From Enoplolaimus lenunculus (taxonomy: Eukaryota; Nematoda; Enoplea; Enoplida; Thoracostomopsidae), in assembly GCA_030248215.1 (NCBI GenBank), contig JASANG010002886.1, positions 124,001 to 188,000 of the forward strand: 64,000 nt of DNA, read 5' to 3'. Below, piece after piece: positions 1 to 12,900 of the stretch (its first letter is position 1; each line of letters opens with the position of its first letter). The position numbers and the translations under genes are program-made. The notes under the pieces were generated by a model that saw only the letters and a list, made by a program, of their open reading frames with translations, was not told the origin of the DNA and searched no databases.

Positions 1-422
1 GGTTTTTGGGCGCGAGGAATCTGAATAAATTGTTTACAAACCTCCAAAACCAATAATGAATAGTAGCTAACAAGTAATTTGCATATTACCTTAATTGCTT
101 ACGTGTGTTCGAGCTTCGCTCAATAAATGTAGTCCCACTACGACTGGTAAACTATGCTAATATCAAATTATCTATTAGCTAACTACTCAATTATCGGTTT
201 TGGAGGTTTGTAAACAATCTATGCAGATTCCTAGCAACCAAAAACCCTTTAATGCTGAAATTAGATTGCTTCTAACTGTAATAATTAGTGAAATAATGCA
301 GAAAGTCCTAATTTAGGCTTAATTAATTATGTAAATTTGCCTGTAGCTAACAAACGGCTTAAAATTTTAAAACCCCAATGTATTAATATGCAAGCGTTTC
401 AACAGAGGTCGATGTGATTGCA
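1..422. repeat. Dispersed repeat, TTTACAAACCTCCAAAACC family
   Basis: This stretch holds the motif TTTACAAACCTCCAAAACC and the block GTCGTAGTGGGACTACATTT (here reversed). Both recur at 35.74-36.64 kb, about 42.8 kb and about 45.8 kb. Bases 250-420 are almost identical to 36340-36510. I see no coding capacity. The family is unidentified. Confidence 0.75.
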
Positions 423-852
423 CCAGATCGTGTAATAAGATTTTCAAAGTTTTTCTGAGTCTATTGAATGACTCAGACACCCTCATACGCCACAAAATTT
501 TCCACGTCAGGTCAAAATTCCAAATTTTTCATTTGACACAAACCCGTGAGCTACCAAAAACGAGACACAATTGAGTGTGTTATGAATACATATATTCGAG
601 GTAAAATTCAATGATAGCCAATAGCAATCGCCAGTTTCGTGAAAGACGCTGATAACTGATAGTCCTGGACTGCAAGACAAATCTCTTATAGACCAGGGTT
701 CAGAGATTTTGCAGGATCGTAGACAAAATTATTACGAAAGGCGCAGAACACCGGTACGTGAATGGCCCCGTTTATATTGGCATCGATTACTTTCATGAAA
801 CGTGCAAACAAATCCAATATATAATGCTACATGCTAATGATGTGTTATCTAC

Positions 853-993
853 CTGTCCAGTTGCCAAAAATATAGCTGTAACAACATTCGCAGCGTGAGC
901 GTTAAAGCCACCAAGAGATCCAGCTACTGCAGACCCAACTAAATTTTTGGCGCAGTATAGATCCACAATCCTGTCCACCGAAGATTTGAGCGT
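853..993 (-). CDS. HMGCR: HMGCR catalytic exon, [10 protein letters not shown] to ATGQ
   Basis: This 47-codon exon is bounded by TATCAG acceptor and CAG|GTAGAT donor. It encodes [19 protein letters not shown] and runs to ATGQ, the stretch just before the catalytic Asp in the family. Phase 0 at both ends. It is the last exon of the gene found in the window. Confidence 0.95.
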
Positions 994-3900
994 CTGATAG
1001 TAAACAGCTAATTACAAAAATATCTGCTGCTAATTAATTTTTGTGCTATCGCGAGCATAAGAAAAACAAACAACAACATTAAAAGAAATCATCCAATTAA
1101 AATAACAAGAACACACCCAAAATCAATTTTAACACTGAAAGATTGCATCACAGTAAAACTTTACAAAAAGAAAGAAGCTAGTCAGGTGCGTATTGAGCTT
1201 TCCTCATACATTGTTTCGGTTTTCGTGCAATAGCCATAAGTATTATACTTTTTTAACAGCAGCTCCAGGTATAACGGTTTCGGCTACCACAGATTTTCCT
1301 CGACCTTCAATCCTACAAATTAATGAACAGAAAGTGTCAGATTTTAAATAAACTGGATAAATACAACTTCAAATTAAATCTACTTTGAGAAAAATAAACA
1401 CAACTGTTCAAATGTTAAGGCATTGTATTGTCGTAGCGAATTCCAAAAATAAAACAACTATGGTTCGCGATTCAATTAACGAAAAAATTATTCTGTCAGT
1501 AACATACCAATTTATTGCAGCAGATTTTTTGTCAGAACAGTAGTTTCCACTTAAACTCAATATTTGAATTTCTGGAAATTTCGCTGCACGTAGCCAGTGT
1601 AATGCAGCTTCCACACCCTAAAACATTCGCGGATTAGAAGTAAGTGAAATTATAGACATATTCTCGACCAGGACACACCTGCATACAACATGCTATTGTC
1701 GATCATAGTTTTTTTCGCCAATTTAGGGGCCATGGCCCATAAAATTGGCGATTGGCCCCTGGAAATTTGGGGTTGGGGGCCAACGGGCCCCTAAAATTTT
1801 TTCACAAGCTGTTTTTCAGAAGTAGGTTGCAATTTTATTTCCAGGAAAATACAAATTTGATAACTTCGCCTGTGGCAATTAGTAATTATAGTTAATGTCA
1901 AAAATAGTATTATTTGATTAAATCAAACTTCTTACGTTTAAGTGCTTTTTTTAAAAATTGAAATTTCACATATAATAACACTTTTCACAATTGGCCCCTA
2001 AAAATTTGTGTTTAGGGGCCAATTGGCAACTAATTTTGAGAAGGAAAAAACCCGGTCACCGATTCACTGCAGTGGGTTCTTTTCTTTTACGAGCAGTAGC
2101 CCCCACTGAAATGATTTCACAAATTATAATACTAGAGGTAACTTCCACAGTTAGACAATTTTAAGGTCGCACACAGTAGTCGGCAGGGATGGGTGGTCTC
2201 GGTCTAGGTCTCGGCAAGTCTCGGGATTTGGTTGGTCTCGGTCTCACTTTTTGTCAAACTCGGTGGTTTGCAAACCGAGACGAAAAAGGGGAAAAGGCGT
2301 AAGCAATCACAAAAAATTTCCTTCGAACGCAGCTTTGGCTCGGATATACTTGCGCATTTCGCCTACCAACACACACCGCGAACGATCGTGGAGCACCGCT
2401 ACCTGGTTATACAGCGGTTCGAGAAAAACAATGACCCCTCCGTATGCCCAAAACTCTATTTTTTGAAAGGAAACACAAAACACATTTATTTTTTGTGACA
2501 AAGCACAAATAGTTGCATTTTCGCGTTTACAACATTTATGGCATCGTGTGAAAAATATGAGTCATCCGCATTTATAAAGTTTACGCTATGTTAAAAATTC
2601 TCCTGTCTATCCGGTTTGCCCGCGATCAAAAACAAGACTATAGCTTTGAGTTCGGGTTGTACTGAGGGTGTTTTAAGACAGTGGGACTTGCCCCGAGACT
2701 TTTCGAAGGGTATGGGGGCAGTAGCCAAGTGAAAAATAAAGTAAAAAATAAAGTTTGGCGCCGATTAATTAGTTTAATTGTATGAAACGGCAATTCAGAG
2801 CAGATAAAAAATTGAAAACTTTTGTTAAAAAATCTTATTTTTATTTTCGGTAACAGTTAAAAATTGACCGAGACCAAAAGTCTCTGTCTCAGTAGGTTGG
2901 GTCTCGGTCTCGCTTTATCGACCGAGACCGCCCATCCCTGGTAGTCGGGACTCAATTTGTATATCGGAACAGGAATAGAAAAAAGAATTTTAAATTTTAA
3001 GTTAACCTTGTCAGTTTTGATTTCATTTCGTAACACAGTTTGTGTTTCGTCATTTTCCAGCCGGATTGTAACGTTCACATAATTAGTTTGCTTTACAATT
3101 CATGTTCGAGCCTTTTCCTTGCTTTAAAGTAAGGTGGGATATGCTAAATTGGCACTTACAATAATTTGCACAGAAAAACCCGCAACCAAACCCACCGGAA
3201 TTCCGGCATCGGAATCACACTCGGTCGGATTAGAAACTTGCTGGAATTTCAGCCAGAATCGTAATTCTGTTGGAACTCTGCTGGAGCGTCCTGTTGGAAC
3301 CGGATATCCGTCGCCGTTTTCGGTAACAAGCGGTACTTCTTTCCATTATACAAATACCAAAAATTCCGCCATTTTTGCGCTCAAGCTTGGTTATAAATCA
3401 TATATATTACGCAATTTTTTTGCATAATTAATTCGCTGCAATTTTTAAAAGAAATAAAAATTCAAAAACTCATCCAAAACATATTATTATGAATTTCGGT
3501 GCATCCGCCGATATTTCTTTAAAATTTTAGAAAGTCCGGTGAGTATTTACACTTCCCAATTGTGTTGGCAGAAGAACAAAACATCTTTGAAACTTTTATA
3601 GTTCAATATCTGTTTTACGTTTCCGCTTCCGTTATTTCGATCACTCTCCGTTTCCGTTATTTTTACTATGTATTCGTTTACACCTGGCAGCGCTGTACTA
3701 ATATTAATAAAAAATCATAGCCACGCCCCTTACTTTTGACACCATATTCATGCCCATTGCATCACCCGTTTCAGCTTGAAAACGTAAATACAGCAAACGA
3801 CCCGCAATGCAACACTTAATACATTTTAACCGTGTGAATCTGAAATATTGTTAATCAATTTATATAGACGATAGGGATCGAATCCGGAAAAAACCCTGGG

Positions 3901-6900
3901 TTAAACCTGCCGAAGATGTGCAATTGTTGTCCTGAATAACATAAAACAGGTTTTTACATGTGAACATTAATTTTACCTCAATAAACATATTTTGCACGCT
4001 CAAATACTACGAACAATGCACAAACTTTTGGTGCTATATCCGGCCAACATCCGGTAACGGTGTCGCATGAAAAAATTACGCCCATGCCAAAATAACCCCG
4101 GGCACGCTTTTGTAGTACAATCGTATGAAAAATGGCCTCATTAAAACGAGACCCTCGTTCATTTTTACACGGCGTCGCATGAAAAAATGACCCCATTAAA
4201 GAGACTCCCGGCCGGCTTTAATAGTACTCTTTAAAATTATCCCGTGTGAGAAAATTGCGTCATGATGGTGAATATTCTTAATCATTATAAACGTTTAATT
4301 TAGATAACTAAACTAAGCAAACCATTCTTATCGCTCATGAAGGACCAGACGACGGCTAAAATATCTTAAAGAAAACAATGAAATGGAAAATTCAAAACTG
4401 AGGTGCGAGATTACAAATGAAGAATATCTTGCAAAAATCAAAGTAGCTGCTTAAAATAGATAAAGTTTGAGACTTGGACTGTTACATATTTCAACATCAT
4501 ACGGTAGAACCGGGACCGTCCTAGGGTTGCTCGCCACCCAAAATCAAACTTCAGTCCTTTTTGCAATGGCAAACAAATGATTTTTCGAAAGGGTCCGAGG
4601 TTGGCATAGCCCTAAGCCAAAGCGTTTCGAACACTCATTAAGGCCGTCTAAATTTTAACAGAACGACTGGGTGAACTGTTACAGAATAAGCAGCTCCTAG
4701 TCGTTCTTGCTGCAACGTCCGGCTGAATTTAAATGAGTTATTTTTAAAGGCCAACATGTCATTTATATTATTCGTATAAAAATGACCGGAGGTCTCATTT
4801 TAACGCGAGTCAATTCCCCATAAATATTTGTCCTGGTGGCACTTGTTTGGCAATACCAGTTCAAATGTTGCTATCCGGTTCCGGTATCCAGCAAAATTAA
4901 TATCCGGTTGAGATTCGATACATGAAATGTACATTTTAACACATTTTACAAGCATAATAAAATAAAATGTAGCAAAATGACCAGGTTAAAAACAACCACG
5001 TTTGAGAAAAATAAATTAAGTAGCACGACTTGCAGAGTTATTTAGACCTAATCTTACATCTTTCCAGCGCAACAGCCTACCTGCTTGTCGCATCAAAAGC
5101 TTTTTTGAGCAAAGCAAAACTAGATGGCCGCTCTATCCACTGTTTGACGCGTCTAGAATTAAACACGCTTTGTGCAACAGTCATTCAAGAATAGTCGAAT
5201 GGTCAACGTACACTTATGAAATAGTGATATGTCGATATGTCAATCTTCATATCCAGGAAAACGCTACAGGGGGATAGAAGTTGGGCATCGCAACTCGATT
5301 TGCCTTCACCCGGCCTGCCCTCTACTCTAGTTTTTAAACCGCGGTTGAGTACTTTTAGCTTTGTAAATTTGACGCCTTTTGTAAGTTGTGGTGTTTGTTT
5401 TTGTTGCATGTTGCCACCAAAACTTTAAAGACGACTATGGGCTTGCAGTTTAATTTTGATACGAATGTGTATTCACCAAGTTGAGACTTTGTTACAGTTC
5501 AAGCGTAATAATAAAACGAGCACACAAAACTAAATTAAACTGAACGGCCAGTTCTAAACTACTTGAACTATAATTGTTTTTTGACTTAAAATTCATGAAA
5601 ATCTGAATCAAATTTTGCGTTCGTTACGAGAATATTTTGTAAAACTAAACATTTATAAATTTCTAATTAAACAATTTTATAACTGTAAAATTATCCATAT
5701 TAAGAACAACCGCTGCAGACGTTAAACATGCTTTTTGTATCATTTTTCAGTTATAATGCAATAGATAAGTGTGTAAAAAGTGATCTACACGTTATATACG
5801 AGCGATCAGACATGGCTAAATCTGGAGATTTCTTAAAAACAGCAATTTTGCTAGTACAAATTACTCATCACTCAAGTTTTCCTACAAGTTGAAGCAACCG
5901 AACTTCGTCGGGTTGCAGCAAACCCCAGTACACAACACACCCTTGTGAGTATACAACACACTTTTGTGCAAGTTAAACGTTTTACAACTAAAAAAGCACA
6001 TATATACCATAATCCTTAAACTAATTAATTACCACAAATTTCAAATTCTTACTCAAAATTCGTACAAATTTGAATTTATATTTCCTAAGCAGAACTAGTA
6101 CACTGTGCATGTATACTGATTCAAAATGCTAGCTAAATTTTGTTATGAAAAAAGCACACCGCATTCTATGAAATAATGATGCCAATAGTAATCTATTAAA
6201 ATTTCAGTCAAAAAATGCACGAAAGCACATTGAACGCTATGCATGCCCTGAGTTTAGGCCATTACCAATACTTCAGTGTAAATCACACATTAGCGGCGCA
6301 GGAGAGTTAAAATAGCACAAACAAACCTGCACAGTACGTAATGCGAAACAAAACTTACAGCGAGTCTTCAAATGTAGGAAGTCTCAGAACAGGTGCTCGA
6401 GTCATGCCATCGTGATAGACTGAGCATCGTATACCAGATCCAGTCTATAACAGAACTAGGATTAGCAGCGTTTTGCAAACCGAGAATGCTTCAAATGAAA
6501 AGCAATAGTTCGTGTTTTCAACATATTATGTTTGCACATATCGTAGAACAGAGCTGGCTGACAAAGCAACTGCAACATTTAGACGAACAACAAAATTTTT
6601 TAAAAACGAACTCAAATCAAAATATGTGCAAGTTCGCGGGAGACCAGCCAGAATAAAATTTCTTCAAGCGTACTTATAGCAGAAGTAGTTTTTTTAACAA
6701 AAGAACTGGTACGAATAGTAAAAATTGTTTGCGTAGATGATGTGTTATGCAACATTTAGGTACAAAACTGTAAGGCCTTTCATCATTTCATCATAACAAA
6801 CTACCGTTTAAAGTTACTTTGGTTCACGTAACTTATCGGACTTACATTTACCGCGGTGCAACCACGATTTGTTGATGCAACCAAACAGCCTTCGGTTGTT

Positions 6901-9900
6901 GCCATTGGTATAAAATACATTTTTCCATTAATTTTAAGCGGGCCTGCAAAACCCAGCGGTATTGGAACAAATCCGATAACGTTTTCGCAGCAAGACCCAG
7001 TTACCTGCAGATAGTATTGTTGTAAGGAATGACTGTAAACAAGCCCCTTATCCAAAAATGTAGCTAAAACCATAACGAGTGCCAAATGCTTGAAATCTAT
7101 TACTTTACCAAATTAGTTCAAAACAGCAGAAAAGTTTCAAAACCAACGAATCCTTAAACCATCATGCAATAATAATTTCAGTCAACGTTCCATTAAAATG
7201 CTTAAGGTGAAACTAAACATACATGTTTGTAGTTGTACGGATAGTATGGTACATTGTCGATCTGGGGCCAACCAGTTAACGTTTGCAACCATTTTCGCCT
7301 AAAATGATACGGGCAAGTACACATGAACACGTTGAAAGTAGTTGAGTCGCACAAAAGTATATAGTTACTGAACTAAAATTAATTGTTAGCTTGGAGTTTT
7401 CCTTTTGTCCCACTTAGTCAAAATCTTGACAGCTTTACTTGCCCAGAAAGGTTGTTAAAAGCAGTTTTATGGTATTCGGAACCCAACTGTATATCCGGTA
7501 GGTTTGTATGGATACCGGAACCGGATATCGGTTTTTGCCGGATATTAAACCACAACCGGATATCAAGTGGCACCGTGGTTAATATGTAATACTTAAAAAC
7601 TAACCGCATGTAGACTCCACGCAAATCGCAGCCAAGGCGTTTTTCCAAATCATAGGTACGAAGTAATTTGCATGAAATCAATTCCAAAATTTCGTCATCA
7701 GACAATTGGCTAGGACCGTCCTGAAAACTTCTTTAAATATAGCATGATATACCTTAGATAGCCTTGCGGAATCACACTTTGATCAAACTATAAGTCCTCA
7801 AAAGATTTAAATTCAACCTTTAAAGCGAAAATTCTCAGTATCGAAAAGTACTGCTAAATGCATAAATACTACACATATGCCAATTAATCGGCACGTTTCC
7901 TGAGTATCGGCATCGTCACTGCAAAAACAATAGCCGATTCTTTGCCAATACTTTTTCGAGACCTCACCACAGCGAGGCCTTTTTAGATGCTTGATCAATC
8001 ACTTTTTAATTTGCAATGCATTGTACATACGTGTCGTATGTAACGAGGTAACAACGTAATATTTCGTCCGTATGTAACAAGGTAACAAACAAGGTAATAT
8101 TTCGTCTGCTGATCCGAACAGTCGGTTAGCAGTAAGCTTTGCGCACAGGTTTGATATTTCCCATATAGCACAGGTTCGAAACTGGCTTAGGACCTAAGGT
8201 TTTCAAAGAAAAGTCGTTTTTCAACTGCGGTTTACGCATTTTGCTTTTATTCGTTTTTATTACTGTAGTGACCCGAATAAGAGAGGACTGGTGTTTATTT
8301 GGCTTCTGTTATTCGGTTACGGACTGTTATTTATTTTTAACAGACCCTCCGCCGCCATTCGTTTCTAATATATCTGGTATTACAACTATTCGTTGAATTA
8401 AACGTTTATTTGTCTTGTACCAAAATACTTAGGAATGTACTTTCAAAACTTAAGTTTGCTTTGAAGTTTCAAACTCAACTTTATCTGTTTATGTAGATAT
8501 TCATGCAGTATAATTAGACATAATTGACATTTATTGACTCTAATTAAGGTTTAGGGACCCTAACACTTACGGACCCTTGTAAGGGATACGGACTCCTGTT
8601 GATTGGGACTCAAAATGGCGACCTTCTCCAATGAGGCACCGAGTCCGAACCCAAATCCTACATGTTGCAATTTTCAAATATATCTATAATTTATTGCCGA
8701 ATATCAACGCAATGATAGCCACATAACTGTTAAACGTAAACCCGAACCCGAATCTTTGTTGCCACCCTGCCTCAAGTAATATATTTTGTTCTTCCCATGT
8801 CATTTCCTGGGTATAGTATAAAGCGTTTAAGCTATGCATTGCAGGATGACACCGAATTCACGATTTGAGAATCCGAATCCATTGCTAATTTGCAGAATCC
8901 GAATCTTTCATCTATAATTTGGTTGAGAATATCAGCGCTATGCCAACCGCACAACTTTTAAACGTTAACATATTTCGTGCCCGACCTCAGTTTTGAGATT
9001 TGTGACCGTTATTTAAAACTTTTATGGTTTAAAACTGAAAAACATATTGCCGAACATTGTAGGATTTTGCTTTTAGATTTAATTTTTCACAACCGAACCC
9101 GAATCTCAAATTTTTGCCGAACTCGAACCTTTGTTACCACCCTTGTCCCCCTCTTATTATCCCACTCTTATTCGGGTCACTATAGTAATGCAGTTTTTTA
9201 TTCGATTGCATATTGATACTAATGTTTAATCATCAGATTTTTTTCAAATTAATATTCGTGTTTTAAACCTTTGGTTTCGATTCTATTCCTGAGTTTCGTT
9301 CAACACTTCGGCTTTCATGGTAAGGAGTGTTAATGTATAATACGCATACCCAAGGTGCTCAATGACTAGTCCTGCAATCAAGAATTGTAACAGTAAACTG
9401 GTCAAGAACAATTCTACAAGGACAAGGAACATTTTTCTTAACAGAGTTTCTTAAATGCTGTCTAAGAAAGACAGCGAGATGGAAGTCATTCAGGGTCGCC
9501 GTTCGCCGTCCGTTGTTGCGGCATAGCCGCAATTATAAAATCTGATGCTTGAGGAATAAGTTTAAGCCGTTTCCTCGACCATTTTTGGGTCTGATTGCAA
9601 AGTTGCACAGACTATCGCAAAAATGATGGCGCAACTTACAAATTCTGCACAAATATGTAGTTTAATACAATGGTAAATTTTTAATACTAAATGGATTGTG
9701 CAAGAAATGTTATTTGTTGCACATCACAGTGGGTTCTAAAATCACAAAAAATAAAAGCGTAGCAGCGGAATAGCGGTCACTCTAACAAGTTAACAGATAT
9801 AAACCAGAAAGTGAGAAACATCAAACTAGTGTAGTCTGCTTTATAATATTGCCAGTATCCAGAATTTAACCTATCCTATAACAAAGGCATGAGATAGTCT

Positions 9901-12900
9901 ACACTGACATGCGAAACTATGATTTGATTAAAATAATAGTCCCTCAGAAGGTTTAAATTCAACCTTCAAAGTCAGGATGTGTCGATACCAGGGTGCAACC
10001 GGAATTCCGGTTCCGGCATTTTTTCACCTTCCGGTTCCGGTAAATTTTTACCGGATTTAAAAATTCCGGTGTTATAATTTGGTTGTTTTCTTAACTTTGC
10101 TAATTTTTAAGAATCTCTTTTGAAAGCCACTTGTACTCCGAATATAATTCACTTCAGTCGACGACGAAAATCTAAAATACAACAAATAAAATAAATACCT
10201 ATGTTCGACTAAGGTTATTTCACAAATAATAGAGCAAAACATAAGATTAAAATGAAATTTTTAGTGAAATGCATTTTTCACTTTCCGGTTCCGGCTCGTG
10301 TAAAATTTTCAAATTCCGGTTCCGGTAGATTGCAATTCCGGTTGCACCCTGGTCGATACCAAAATTTTTGCCGATGCCAATTTATATTTTCAAAATGTAG
10401 CGATGCCGAGCCGATGTCGATTCCAATTTTAGTACACTATGTTTAAAAAACATAAAGGATACTGCATAGACTTAAATCCTAACCACCATAAAAGATGATT
10501 ATTTTATCAGAACGGTTCATTTCAATTAATTTGTTCAATAACAAACGCAAGAGGAATAAAAGTTTTCGTAGTCACACACACACCGATATACGACAAAAAG
10601 TTAAATTGGCAGCATTCCAGAACAATCTTCTTTAAACATAGCTATTTATCGGCAATACTGCAAAAATGAGGAACATCCAAATAATGTCGTTTGCTTTGTA
10701 ATATTGCCAGTTGTAATATTGCCTTTACACAGCATTTAACCAGTTCTATAAAAACTTCTTTTAATATAGTATAAGATAGGTAGCTTAAACTAGCATGCAA
10801 ACTTACGATTTGATTAAAGTAAAAGTGTTCAAAAAGTTTCAATACAATCTTTAAGGCAATTCAACATACCTGATCATTCAAAAGCTTTGCACATTCCACC
10901 GTAGACCTTGTTTTTTTGTAATGCTTTCCAAGCCAAAGAGGTTCCAGTGCCATTGTTTCGACCTGCGCAGAATTGTCCCTCGTCAAGTTGAGCTCCATAT
11001 TTTCTGTGAGAGACGTTTTCTCCAAATAAGAACCAAGTTCATCTTTCGGATTAAACGCTATGAGTTGTCGCTGCAACTCTTGAGGTAAACTCTTTGCCCT
11101 ATTCAATTGTATTGAAGCATACGGCAATGCACAATTTGAAAGCTTTTCAATCGAACCATTACCGTCATGAAACAATATATGAAACGCAACTTGGCAAATT
11201 GAGAACAGCGAAAGAAGTATTTCTTCAATGCATTCATCGTTTCTAAAACAAATAACGCAAAAATAAACCTAACACAATGCTTGTAATGAGCTAACAGTTC
11301 CTTACAGATCTGAAAAAATTGTTGGGCGACTACAAAATGAGATTGATGACAAGCGTTTGAGACAACCACTTGAGACCATTTTCTCTACCTTAGAAACCTT
11401 TTGGAGCACTACAGGTACTTTTTGCAAGTTTCAAATTTTAAGGGCTAGTAGATAGCTCCGACTTATTTCAATCCAGTAGACTGGAATACGTACCCCAATA
11501 TTGTAGTTATCGTTGACTGCACGCAGACCGATGAACCGACAACAAATGCAAGCATAGCCAGCTGAAATAGTTTCAAACATAGTTATATAAACATTTAACG
11601 GATACAGGAACTTAAACATAGAACTGGCGATAAATTTTCTATTTAAAATCGATGAGTGAATTTGCAGTATTTGGATAGCTTTATTTGGAAACTTGCTAAC
11701 ACTAAAATTAGTGTTATACGCAGAGTTGGGCACAAAAATAATTGTTCAAATAATAGTGACTGATGATATAGAATCCATAAATTTAAAATTTAACACTCAC
11801 TAAAGCAGCGTGCGAGGGGATGTGGTAAATATTCGAGCATATTTGACTAGGTCGATGAAACACATAATGTTCGCAAAACTTCTGACTATGTAAATTTGAA
11901 TTCTGCAATCATACAATAGTAAACATGCAACAGTAAAAATTGGTTTGTATCCACTGACGAATACCACATTATGAGAAATCAAGAAAACTGTCATTTGATT
12001 AACATTAAACAAAATACATTTGTAATTACGAATAGAAATTGTTTAATTGCGATTGGGTTAAATTTCTGAATTGCCGTCAAGCCGTAAAGCATTCAAGGGA
12101 AAACGAAATTTCTAAACTTTGCATTTCCTGCATTACACTTTCAAGCCGAATATATACAGTCGCGGACTCAATCAAGTGAAAGACATTGTTGGGCACACCA
12201 CAGCATCCACTCACAATAGCAATTTTAATTGCTTACAATTACAAAACAAATGAAGGGCGCTATATAGTTTAGCATTTTGATTCACAGTGGTGGTATATAA
12301 TTACTTTTGTGTTCAGTTCCTAAATTGTAGATACGTATTGAGTAAATTTAACATAAAATTTAGTTGCACTATGCAACCTAGTTAATGCGAATGCTACTAT
12401 TCCACGACTAACCTTGTACAACACTATAATGTATATTGGCCAAATGATATGTGAACACACAAACGATGTTATAACAGCTATTGTACACGCCATATATAAA
12501 TCATTTTGCTGAGGTGTAATTCCTGTAAAATAAGAAGACATACATACTTTATTAATGCCTAAGAAAGACTGCATAACGCAAGTTTATGGTAACGACAGTT
12601 AGCGTACAAATTTATAACGGAACTAGCCACACCAACACAGGTTGGTCAATACATAATGTACTTTGCAAATAGTTCAAAATATTAATCCCGAGTCCAAAAA
12701 CTAGGGATGTGCCTAATAATCGGTATCGACATCGGTAATAATTGGCAGATTTAGTGAGTATCGGCATCGGCACTGAGAAAAAATTGCCGATTCTTTGCCG
12801 ACACTTTTAACACATAACAATCAGTTGGAATTCATAAATTTATAATCATTTATGGCGGTTAGCGTTTAAGTCTTCGCATAATGATGGGATGTAGTGTCTC

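Noticed and set aside
2990-3090. A minus-strand open stretch ([20 protein letters not shown]) with a GTTAAC donor, at first taken as an HMGCR exon lacking DAMGMN
   Set aside because: The true exon with GDAMGMNM is at 3734-3839 and fits both neighbours in phase. The stretch at 3.0 kb has a poor acceptor and the wrong phase.
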